Below, piece after piece: positions 1 through 5,650 of a stretch of DNA of 5,650 bases. Position numbers and translations under genes: made by a program. The stretch spans positions 1-5,650 of the forward strand of contig QKHD01000380.1 of the NCBI GenBank assembly GCA_003250175.1. Reading direction: 5' to 3'. Position 1 is the first letter of the stretch, and every line of letters begins with the position of its first letter. Source of the DNA: Helicobacteraceae bacterium. GTDB lineage: Bacteria > Campylobacterota > Campylobacteria > Campylobacterales > SZUA-545. The notes under the pieces were generated by a model that was not told where the DNA came from, ran no database searches, and worked only from the letters and a program-made list of their open reading frames with translations.

Positions 1-681
1 GATGACGGAGTTCCCGATAATCGCCACATCCCCGTAGGCGCTGGATTGATAGCGTCGGGCGAAGTTCCGGACGTTGTTGTTGGCAAAGGGATTGGTGGTA
101 AAAAAGCCGTTAGGCAAGCCCGGTGTCGGGTAACAGACCTCGTTCGTACCGCCGCCGTTATAGACCCCCCAGTCCCCCTCGGCCTCTTCTCCGTTGGGTT
201 TCGAACAGACCGTCCCCGGATTGCCTCCGGAGGTGCCGTCCAAAACCGTGGCAAAGCTCTCGTTGCCGTCATAGGGCCACTCTTTGGCTTCGTGCCCCGC
301 ATGCCAGATGGAGACGTAGTGCACCACCTGCCCCGCGGCGTCCAGCAGCAGCACTTCGTTGGTGTTCTGGTGCAGATCAAAGGTGCAGCCGATCTCCTGG
401 GGTACCAGCAGAAACCGTCCGCTCTCATAGACGCCGGAGAGGGTGCAGCCGTACTGGGTGGTGCCGCCTCCGGAGCTGCTCTGTTCGTTAATCCAGAGCT
501 CCCAGTTGTTGATGTCGGCATCGTCATTGAAATAAAGTTCAATGTACATCGCTTGGAGATTGATTTCGTTGACGATCACCTTGCCCGAATCCGGAGAGAG
601 GGTCGGCAGGGCGGCCCACACCGTCTGGATCTGGATAAAAAGAGAAAATAACACGACCCGAAAAAGGGGATGTAGCTTCAT
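1..681 (-). CDS. Secreted lamin-tail-domain (LTD-like) surface protein, 5' part only
   Basis: The minus strand is open from an ATG at 681-679 to the left edge: 227 codons without a stop, so the C-terminal part is missing. Residues 1-24 form a classical signal peptide: basic start MKLHPLFR, hydrophobic core VVLFSLFIQIQTV, and a likely cleavage after VWA (residue 23). Residues about 34-64 (KVIVNEINL, then IELYFND and NWELWI) match the opening strands of a lamin tail domain, an immunoglobulin-like fold often found in exported bacterial proteins. Four cysteines (79, 99, 159, 183) could form two disulfides after export. The stretch from about 150 to 185 is glycine-rich. The last residues visible (SSAYGDVAIIGNSVI) resemble the linker into large repeat or MshQ/DUF11-like surface proteins, but that is a weak recollection. 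An in-frame GTG at 690-688 is an alternative start; neither start has a strong Shine-Dalgarno sequence. Exact role unknown; an extracellular or cell-surface location is inferred. Confidence 0.78.
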   Translation of the reverse strand, partial: MKLHPLFRVVLFSLFIQIQTVWAALPTLSPDSGKVIVNEINLQAMYIELYFNDDADINNWELWINEQSSSGGGTTQYGCTLSGVYESGRFLLVPQEIGCTFDLHQNTNEVLLLDAAGQVVHYVSIWHAGHEAKEWPYDGNESFATVLDGTSGGNPGTVCSKPNGEEAEGDWGVYNGGGTNEVCYPTPGLPNGFFTTNPFANNNVRNFARRYQSSAYGDVAIIGNSVI

Positions 682-726
682 GGACTTCACTTTGGTTCGT
701 TGGGGTTGCGCACGGAATTTGATTCG

Positions 727-735
727 ATTCTATCA
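727..735 (-). promoter_or_regulatory. Extended -10 promoter candidate for the secreted LTD protein
   Basis: Read on the minus strand, 735-727 is TGA-TAGAAT, a TGn extension followed by a five-of-six match to TATAAT. The expected start of transcription lies near 720, giving a leader of about 40 bases to the ATG at 681. No good -35 box stands at the right distance; a TTGACT (747-742) is only 9 bases upstream, too close to serve. Extended -10 elements can work without a -35 box. Confidence 0.45.
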
Positions 736-751
736 CATTTTAGTCAACTTC

Positions 752-760
752 TGATAAAAT
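752..760 (+). promoter_or_regulatory. Extended -10 promoter candidate for the bamD-lon-rplI-hslVU operon
   Basis: The bases TGA-TAAAAT form a TGn extension plus a five-of-six match to TATAAT. Transcription would start near 767, leaving a short leader of about 22 bases before the GTG start of bamD at 789. No convincing -35 box lies 17 bases upstream, where the opposite promoter's -10 sits. Since no other promoter or terminator was evident downstream, this is the best candidate for driving the whole plus-strand gene set. Confidence 0.45.
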
Positions 761-773
761 CAAAGCTTTTAAC

Positions 774-780
774 AGAAAGG
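774..780 (+). promoter_or_regulatory. Ribosome binding site deciding the GTG start of bamD
   Basis: AGAAAGG ends 8 bases before the GTG at 789-791. The spacing and the signal peptide that begins directly at this codon (MIIKRILAG) support GTG rather than any later ATG; a later start would remove the lipoprotein signal. Confidence 0.65.
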
Positions 781-788
781 CTTTAGAC

Positions 789-1424
789 GTGATCATCAAG
801 CGTATTCTCGCCGGCTTGCTCCTGGGGCTTCTCGTCGGCTGTGCCGACAAAGAACCCGAAAGCAACAAGCCCGCGCTCTACTGGTATCAGCAGATCATCA
901 AGGAGGTCGGCCGGGGCAACCTCGAAGGGGCCGGCAACCACTACACCTCCCTTCTGGGCGAACATATCCGCTCGCCGCTTCTGGGTGAGGCGATGCTCAT
1001 CATGGCCGACGCGCACATGAAAAATGAAGAGTACCTCCTGGCCAACTTCTACTACGACGAGTACATCAAGCGTTTCGGGACAAAGAGCAACATCCCCTAC
1101 CTGAAGTTTCTCAAGCTCAAGGCCAACTACTACGGCCTGAAAAACCCCAAGCGGGACCAGAAGCTGCTCATCGATACCCAGAGTGAATCCGCGGAGTACC
1201 TGAAAAACCATCCGAACTCCGTCTACGAGCCCTTCGCCCAGACGATCGTCACCAACATCGTCGCCAGCGAAGATGCCATGAACAAAGAGATCGCCGCCCT
1301 CTACGACCGGATCGACAAGCCCAAGGGGGCTGAATTTTACCGGGAGAAGGAGAAGTCCTCCTTCATTACCGGCGTCTCCATCGTCCCTCCGGAGACCTTC
1401 TGGCTACGGGACCTGTTCGAATAA
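789..1424 (+). CDS. bamD: Outer membrane protein assembly factor BamD (lipoprotein)
   Basis: BamD is the essential lipoprotein of the BAM complex; it sits on the periplasmic face of the outer membrane and helps BamA insert beta-barrel proteins. The 211-residue product starts with a lipoprotein signal (basic MIIKR, hydrophobic core, lipobox LVGC with the lipidated cysteine at 18). Alanine at +2 fits export to the outer membrane. From about residue 29 (ALYWYQQII) the mature part is helical with TPR-like spacing: A/L/Y-rich helix pairs at about 32-60, 64-96 and 103-141, then HPNSVYEP (141-148) and a final pair with IAALYDRIDKPKGAEFYREK-like features (168-187). That closing segment is typical of this family's C-terminal TPR. 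It is shorter than the 245-residue E. coli protein with five TPRs. It starts with GTG and is probably first in an operon; lon follows after 25 bases. The alternative is another TPR lipoprotein, but the overall pattern fits BamD well. Confidence 0.85.
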   Translation: MIIKRILAGLLLGLLVGCADKEPESNKPALYWYQQIIKEVGRGNLEGAGNHYTSLLGEHIRSPLLGEAMLIMADAHMKNEEYLLANFYYDEYIKRFGTKSNIPYLKFLKLKANYYGLKNPKRDQKLLIDTQSESAEYLKNHPNSVYEPFAQTIVTNIVASEDAMNKEIAALYDRIDKPKGAEFYREKEKSSFITGVSIVPPETFWLRDLFE

Positions 1425-1449
1425 CTATCTTAATTAACCGAGGATAACC

Positions 1450-3864
1450 ATGCAATTAAGCGATTATAGAGATTTTCCCCACGACGTACCGATCATCGTC
1501 GAAAACGAACTCTTTTTATACCCTTTTATGATCTCACCCATCTTTCTGGCGGACGAACGCAGCATCCAGGCCGTGGAAGACGCCATGTCCAACGACTCCC
1601 TGCTTATGGTCTGCCCCTCCAAATACTCCGAAGAGCCGGAAGGTTTCGGGGACTTTTACGACGCGGGGGTTATCGGAACCATCATGCGCAAGGTGGTGCT
1701 TCCGGACAAGCGGATCAAAATTCTCTTCCAGGGTCTGACCCGCGGCCGGATCATCCGCCCCGTGGCCATCGACCCCTTCATCGCCACCGTCGACATCATC
1801 CCGACCCTCGAATTCGATGAAGTCCGCGTCGAAGCGATGCTGGAAAACCTGCGCGAGCACGTCAAAATCCTCTCCGGAATGAGCAACTACTTCCCCGCGG
1901 ACCTGCTAGGAACGATCTACGAGAGCACCGATCCGGGCCGTATCATCGACCTCATCGCCAGCACCATCAAGCTCAAGCGCGACCAGGCCTATCAGCTCTT
2001 TATCCAGGAAAACGTCGAAGAGCGCCTGATCATGCTGATCAAGTTCGTCGTCGAGCAGATCGAGCAGTCCAAACTCCAAAAAGAGATCAAGACCAAGGTC
2101 CACTCCAAGATCGACCAGGTCAACCGCGAATACTTCCTCAAAGAGCAGCTCAAACAGATCCGAAAAGAGCTGGGCGAAGACACCCAGAAAGAGGAAGAGA
2201 TCGAGGAGTACTACGAAAAGCTCGAAGCGAAGAAAAAGCACATGCCTGAAGATGCCTACAAGGAGATCAAAAAACAGATCGACCGCCTCTCCCGCATGCA
2301 TCCGGACAGCGCCGACGCCAACTTGCTGCAGACCTTTATCGAGTGGGGCCTGGAGATTCCCTTCGGCCAATACTCCAAATCCAAGCTCGACGTCAAAGCG
2401 GTGGAAAAACGCCTTGATTCCGACCACTTCTCCCTGGAAAAACCAAAAGAGCGCATCGTCGAGTTTTTCGCCGTCAAAGAGATGCTGGAGCTTCGCGGTA
2501 TCGCTGAAAAAGAGTCCAAGGGAACCATCCTCTGTTTCGTAGGCCCTCCCGGTGTGGGTAAAACCTCCCTGGCCAACTCCATCGCCAAGGCGCTCAAACG
2601 CGAACTGGTCCGCATCGCCCTGGGCGGTCTGGAAGATGTGAGCGAGCTGCGGGGCCACCGCCGCACCTATATCGGCGCCATGCCCGGACGCATCGTGCAG
2701 GGCATCGTCAACGCCAAGACGATGAACCCCGTTGTCGTTCTGGACGAGCTGGACAAAGTGGGCCGCACCATGCGGGGCGACCCCACGGCGGCGCTGTTGG
2801 AGGTTCTCGATCCGGAGCAGAACGACAAGTTCCGTGACTACTACCTCAACTTCGACCTCGACCTCTCCCAGGTGATCTTCATCGCCACGGCCAACGACCT
2901 GGGCAGTATCCCGGGGCCGCTGCGCGACCGGATGGAGTTTATCCACGTCAGCAGCTACACGCCCCAGGAGAAATACGAGATCGCCAAGCGCTACCTCATT
3001 GACCAGGAGCTAAAAAAGCACGGTCTGAAAAAGGTGGAGCTCACCATCGCCCCGGCGGCACTAAAAGAGCTGATCGAAAAGTACACCCGTGAAGCGGGCG
3101 TGCGAAACCTGCGCCGCAAAATCGCCACCCTGGTGCGAAAATCCGTTAAAAAGCTGCTGGAAAATCCGGAGCTGGACAAGATCGCCATCACCACCAAGAA
3201 CCTTCCGGAGTTCATGGATAAAGAGGTCTTTACCATCGACGAAGCGGACAAAAAAGATGTCATCGGTGTGGTCAACGGCCTAGCCTGGACAGCCGTGGGC
3301 GGCGACGTGCTGAAAATCGAAGCGGTCAAGCTCAAGGGCAAGGGCGGCATGGTGCTGACCGGAAGCCTGGGGGATGTCATGAAGGAGTCCGCACGCATCG
3401 CCTTTACGGTGGTCAAGACCCTGATCGATAACAAAAAACTCCCCATTGATCCGAAGAAGGTGCCCCTGCTGCCTCCGGAAGAGGAGAAAAAGATCCAGCC
3501 GCCGGTGAACGAGATCTACAACCGCTTTGACCTGCACCTGCACGTCCCCGAAGGAGCCACCCCCAAAGACGGCCCCAGCGCCGGGATCACCATGGCCAGC
3601 GCCATCGCCTCTATCCTGGCGGATAAAAAAGCCAGAGCCAACGTCGCCATGACCGGCGAACTGACCCTCAGCGGCAAGGTTCTGCCCATCGGAGGATTAA
3701 AGGAAAAACTCATCGCCGCCCACAAAGCGAAGATGAAAAAGGTTCTCATTCCCGTCAAAAACTACGAACGGGATCTGGATGAAATTCCGGACGAAGTCAA
3801 GGAAAACGTCGAGATCGTCGCCGTTTCCACCGTCGAGGAAGTGCTCAAGCACGTCCTCGTCTAA
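1450..3864 (+). CDS. lon: ATP-dependent protease Lon (LonA type, S16)
   Basis: Lon is a cytoplasmic hexameric AAA+ protease that unfolds and degrades misfolded and short-lived regulatory proteins. The 804-residue product carries all parts in order: LonN substrate-binding domain (about 10-200, VPIIVENELFLYPFM onwards), charged coiled coil (about 205-285), AAA+ module (about 310-590) and S16 protease domain (about 600-804). Visible key sites are Walker A GPPGVGKT (365-372, Lys371), aromatic pore loop YIGAMPG (Tyr407), Walker B VVLDELDK (Asp432, Glu433), sensor-1 Asn482, arginine finger Arg494 (LRDRME) and sensor-2 Arg552. The catalytic dyad is Ser710 in PKDGPSAG and Lys753 in GGLKEKL, 43 residues apart as in E. 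coli. The start is the ATG preceded by GAGGA (1440-1444). Compared with E. coli Lon, about 21 extra residues lie between TVV (653-655) and HLHVPEG (696-702). It lies 25 bases after bamD. It is 20 residues longer than the 784-residue E. coli enzyme; no heat-shock operator was seen before it. Confidence 0.98.
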   Translation: MQLSDYRDFPHDVPIIVENELFLYPFMISPIFLADERSIQAVEDAMSNDSLLMVCPSKYSEEPEGFGDFYDAGVIGTIMRKVVLPDKRIKILFQGLTRGRIIRPVAIDPFIATVDIIPTLEFDEVRVEAMLENLREHVKILSGMSNYFPADLLGTIYESTDPGRIIDLIASTIKLKRDQAYQLFIQENVEERLIMLIKFVVEQIEQSKLQKEIKTKVHSKIDQVNREYFLKEQLKQIRKELGEDTQKEEEIEEYYEKLEAKKKHMPEDAYKEIKKQIDRLSRMHPDSADANLLQTFIEWGLEIPFGQYSKSKLDVKAVEKRLDSDHFSLEKPKERIVEFFAVKEMLELRGIAEKESKGTILCFVGPPGVGKTSLANSIAKALKRELVRIALGGLEDVSELRGHRRTYIGAMPGRIVQGIVNAKTMNPVVVLDELDKVGRTMRGDPTAALLEVLDPEQNDKFRDYYLNFDLDLSQVIFIATANDLGSIPGPLRDRMEFIHVSSYTPQEKYEIAKRYLIDQELKKHGLKKVELTIAPAALKELIEKYTREAGVRNLRRKIATLVRKSVKKLLENPELDKIAITTKNLPEFMDKEVFTIDEADKKDVIGVVNGLAWTAVGGDVLKIEAVKLKGKGGMVLTGSLGDVMKESARIAFTVVKTLIDNKKLPIDPKKVPLLPPEEEKKIQPPVNEIYNRFDLHLHVPEGATPKDGPSAGITMASAIASILADKKARANVAMTGELTLSGKVLPIGGLKEKLIAAHKAKMKKVLIPVKNYERDLDEIPDEVKENVEIVAVSTVEEVLKHVLV

Positions 3865-3889
3865 GTACGAACACAAAGGATCAATTACC

Positions 3890-4333
3890 ATGAAAGTACT
3901 GCTCACACAAGACGTCAAAGGCCTGGGCAAGGCGGGCGAAGTCAAGGAAGTCAAAGAGGGCTACGGCAACAACTTCCTCATCGGCAAAGGGCTGGCCAAG
4001 GCCGCCACGCCGGCTGTTATGGCCCAGTACAAAGCGGAACAGGCCCGCCTGGCCGCTGAAGAGGCAGCTGAACTGGCCCGTCTGAAAGCACTGGCTGCGA
4101 AACTGGAAAAGGCCGAAGTGAAACTCTCCAAAAAAGTGGGTGACAACGGCCACCTCTTCGGTGCCGTCACCAAGGACGAGATCGCCCACGCCTTCGCCGA
4201 AGCGGGATACGAGTTTGACAAAAAAGTGGTCGAGATCGCCAACCCCATCAAAGAGCTGGGCAAATTTGAGATCAGCATCAAACTGGGCCACGGACTGCAC
4301 CCCAAAACCCACATTGAGATCGTGGGCGAGTAA
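3890..4333 (+). CDS. rplI: 50S ribosomal protein L9
   Basis: L9 binds 23S rRNA near the base of the L1 stalk and helps keep the reading frame. The 147-residue product has the usual bacterial length. The N-terminal RNA-binding domain opens with MKVLLTQDVKGLGKAGE, and the L9 signature is complete (Gly13, Gly16, Val21, Gly24-Tyr25, Asn28-Phe29-Leu30, Gly34). A long alanine/glutamate-rich linker helix follows (about 41-78), then the C-terminal domain (about 80-147), which contains the typical GHLFGAVT and a GLHPKTHIEI-type ending. The chosen ATG is preceded by AAGGA (3876-3880, 9-base spacing). The open frame extends back to 3779 inside lon, but the family start and the ribosome binding site exclude the longer version. 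The stop codon shares one base with the hslV start. In many bacteria rplI sits beside rpsF-rpsR; here it is between two protease genes, an arrangement I associate with Campylobacterota. Confidence 0.97.
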   Translation: MKVLLTQDVKGLGKAGEVKEVKEGYGNNFLIGKGLAKAATPAVMAQYKAEQARLAAEEAAELARLKALAAKLEKAEVKLSKKVGDNGHLFGAVTKDEIAHAFAEAGYEFDKKVVEIANPIKELGKFEISIKLGHGLHPKTHIEIVGE

Positions 4334-4872
4334 TGTTCCACGCCACCACGATCCTCGCCTATAAAAAAGAGGGCCATGCGGTCATCGGCGGCGACGGACA
4401 GGTCAGTTTCGGCAACACGGTGCTCAAGGGCAACGCCACCAAAATCCGCACCCTCTATAACGGGCAGGTCTTGGCCGGCTTCGCGGGCAGCACCGCCGAC
4501 GCCTTTAACCTTTTTGATATGTTCGAAAGCATGCTGGACAACCACAAGGGCGACCTGCTCAAAGCCGCCGTCAGCTTCTCCAAAGCGTGGCGCAAGGACA
4601 AGTACCTGCGCCGCCTGGAGGCGATGATGCTGGTGCTCAACCACGACCACCTCTTTATCCTCAGCGGCAACGGCGACGTCGTCGAACCGGAGGACCTGAG
4701 CATCGCGGCCATCGGCAGCGGGGGCAACTACGCCCTCGCCGCCGCCCGCGCGCTGGATAAGCACGCGGCCATGGCTCCGGAGGATCTGGTGCGCGAATCG
4801 CTGACCATCGCCGGTGAGCTCTGCATCTACACCAACACCAACATCAAAACCCTCACCCTGGAGAAACCCTGA
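4333..4872 (+). CDS. hslV: ATP-dependent protease subunit HslV (ClpQ)
   Basis: HslV is the proteasome-beta-like threonine peptidase that forms two stacked hexameric rings and is activated by HslU in the cytoplasm. The product has 179 residues, normal for the family. The start MFHATTILAY places the catalytic threonine at residue 5, so the four-residue leader MFHA must be removed; many family members, such as the Bacillus enzyme, have a similar FHATT start, whereas E. coli needs only Met removal. Counting Thr5 as position 1, the other active-site residues fall exactly where expected: Asp17 (residue 21, GGDGQ), Lys33 (residue 37) and Ser125 (residue 129, IGSGGNYA). The family blocks GFAGSTADAF (49-58) and CIYTN (164-168) are present. 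The ATG overlaps the rplI stop as TAATG and only a weak GGGCGAG (4324-4330) precedes it, which suggests translational coupling. The stop overlaps the hslU start. Confidence 0.97.
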   Translation: MFHATTILAYKKEGHAVIGGDGQVSFGNTVLKGNATKIRTLYNGQVLAGFAGSTADAFNLFDMFESMLDNHKGDLLKAAVSFSKAWRKDKYLRRLEAMMLVLNHDHLFILSGNGDVVEPEDLSIAAIGSGGNYALAAARALDKHAAMAPEDLVRESLTIAGELCIYTNTNIKTLTLEKP

Positions 4873-5650
4873 TGGAGATGACCCCCAAAGAGGTAGTCGC
4901 CTACCTTGACAGCTACATCATCGGCCAGAACGAAGCCAAAAAATCCATCGCCATCGCCCTGAGAAACCGCTATCGCCGCCTGCGCCTTCCCGAAGAGATC
5001 CGCGACGAGGTGGTGCCCAAAAACATCCTCATGATCGGACCGACCGGCGTGGGCAAGACAGAGATCGCCCGCCGCATGGCCAAGATGATGAACCTCCCCT
5101 TTGTCAAGGTCGAAGCGACCAAATACACGGAAGTGGGCTTCGTGGGTCGGGACGTGGAATCCATGGTGCGCGACCTCGTCTTTGACGCCATCAAGATCGT
5201 CCGCGAAGAGCACACCGAAACCAACGCCGCCAAGATCGACGACTACGTGGCGGAAAAGATCGCCAAAAAACTCCTTCCGGAGCTTCCCTCCGGAGCGTCG
5301 GACGAGAAGAAGATCGAGTATGCGAAAAGCTATGACAAGATGCTCGAAAAGGTCAAACTGGGCGCTGTCGACCACCTGGTCGTGAGCATCGAAATCTCCC
5401 CAAAAAGCAGCGTCGAGTTCATGGGCAGCGATGACAACATGCCTCCGGAGCTGAGCAAACTGCAGGAGTCTTTTTCCAAGGTCTTCGGCTCCATGGGGCA
5501 GAACGTCACCAAAGAGCTCAGCGTCAAAGAGGCCAAAGAAGCCCTTAAAAGCGAAGCAAGAGACAACCTGCTCGACATGGAGGCCGTCCACCGTGAAGCC
5601 CTGAAACGGGCCGAGAGCGGCGGGATCATCTTCCTCGACGAGATGGATAA
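4872..5650 (+). CDS. hslU: ATPase subunit HslU (ClpY), 5' part only
   Basis: HslU is the AAA+ unfoldase that feeds substrates into HslV. The frame stays open from 4872 to the right edge, giving 259 complete codons of a protein that is usually about 440 residues, so it is cut by the window. The N-terminal part EMTPKEVVAYLDSYIIGQ is family-typical. Walker A GPTGVGKT lies at 56-63 (Lys62), followed by the substrate-gripping pore loop, here GFVG (89-92) instead of the E. coli GYVG. The intermediate I-domain occupies about 110-240 and is highly charged. The window ends inside Walker B, GGIIFLDEMD (Asp256, Glu257). Sensor and arginine-finger regions are beyond the edge. The start ATG shares one base with the hslV stop (TGATG) and is served by GGAG (4860-4863, 8-base spacing) inside hslV. 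An ATG two codons later is possible, but the first one has the better-placed ribosome binding site. Confidence 0.97.
   Translation, partial: MEMTPKEVVAYLDSYIIGQNEAKKSIAIALRNRYRRLRLPEEIRDEVVPKNILMIGPTGVGKTEIARRMAKMMNLPFVKVEATKYTEVGFVGRDVESMVRDLVFDAIKIVREEHTETNAAKIDDYVAEKIAKKLLPELPSGASDEKKIEYAKSYDKMLEKVKLGAVDHLVVSIEISPKSSVEFMGSDDNMPPELSKLQESFSKVFGSMGQNVTKELSVKEAKEALKSEARDNLLDMEAVHREALKRAESGGIIFLDEMD

Larger units (their letters stand above)
682..788. other. Divergent intergenic regulatory region
   Basis: This 107-base gap separates two genes read away from each other. It is clearly richer in A and T than the flanking coding DNA, especially 711-780. It holds one extended -10 promoter candidate for each direction and the bamD ribosome binding site. 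No CIRCE-type or HAIR-type heat-shock inverted repeat was seen, although the downstream operon encodes stress proteases. Confidence 0.7.

Noticed and set aside
46..651. A 201-codon plus-strand open frame at the left edge
   Set aside because: It lies opposite the secreted LTD protein, has no sensible ribosome binding site, and its translation shows no signal peptide or domain. The minus strand explains this DNA better (signal peptide, LTD start, reading frame open through 227 codons).
742..747. TTGACT on the minus strand as a -35 box
   Set aside because: It is only 9 bases from the TAGAAT -10 candidate, far from the usual 16-18, so it cannot pair with it.
762..784. AAAGCTTT followed by AAAGGCTTT before bamD, as a possible hairpin masking the ribosome binding site
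   Set aside because: The best stem is only five base pairs (762-766 with 780-784), and its left arm would lie upstream of the predicted transcript start near 767.
1425..1449. Possible terminator or heat-shock operator between bamD and lon
   Set aside because: The 25 bases contain no stable hairpin with a T-run and no CIRCE-like or HAIR-like inverted repeat.
1906..2946. A 346-codon open frame antisense to lon
   Set aside because: It is fully contained in the best-supported gene of the window. The antisense frame stays open because lon prefers C/G-ending codons; the translation is a low-complexity mix of Leu, Asp, Phe and Val.
3779..3889. A 37-codon N-terminal extension of L9 reaching into lon
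   Set aside because: L9 proteins start at MKVLL, and AAGGA stands 9 bases before that ATG. The extension is read from lon in another frame.
3961..4764. A 267-codon open frame antisense to rplI and hslV
   Set aside because: It crosses two conserved genes and has no family resemblance; it is explained by codon bias of the plus strand.
4827..5591. A 254-codon open frame antisense to hslU
   Set aside because: It overlaps conserved HslU motifs on the plus strand and its translation (His, Asp, Val, Phe-rich) is the typical mirror of a GC-rich coding frame.

Overview
The window looks like ordinary chromosomal housekeeping DNA from a Gram-negative bacterium, most likely a fairly GC-rich member of the Campylobacterota (Sulfurovum/Nitratifractor-like). 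The lineage is inferred from three things: the run rplI-hslV-hslU, which I recall as conserved in Campylobacter and Helicobacter; a BamD of only 211 residues; and a Lon with a proline/lysine/glutamate-rich insertion in its protease domain that I recall from Helicobacter-type Lon. No 16S or other marker gene is present, so the placement is tentative.

Layout: positions 1-681 on the minus strand hold the first 227 codons of a secreted protein with a signal peptide and a lamin-tail-like domain; it runs off the left edge. A 107-base AT-rich divergent intergenic region (682-788) follows, with two facing extended -10 promoter candidates whose footprints overlap. From 789 to the right edge everything reads on the plus strand and is tightly packed: bamD (GTG start), lon, rplI, hslV and the first 259 codons of hslU. 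Gaps are 25 bases (bamD-lon), 25 bases (lon-rplI), a one-base TAATG overlap (rplI-hslV) and a one-base TGATG overlap (hslV-hslU). No terminator-like hairpin was seen between these genes, so they probably form one operon.

How the genes fit together: BamD is the lipoprotein of the outer-membrane barrel assembly machine, Lon and HslVU are two independent ATP-dependent proteases, and L9 is a protein of the large ribosomal subunit. The cluster is therefore mostly about protein quality control, joined to envelope biogenesis and translation. All catalytic residues that can be checked in Lon, HslV and the visible part of HslU are present. I saw no recognisable heat-shock operator (CIRCE or HAIR type) upstream of bamD or lon.

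I see no mobile element, CRISPR, RNA gene or clearly undescribed system. The points worth a second look are the divergent secreted protein, the overlapping promoters, the Lon insertion, the HslV leader and HslU pore loop, and a marked over-representation of the palindrome TCCGGA, mostly created by T-ending codons placed before CCG-GAN pairs.
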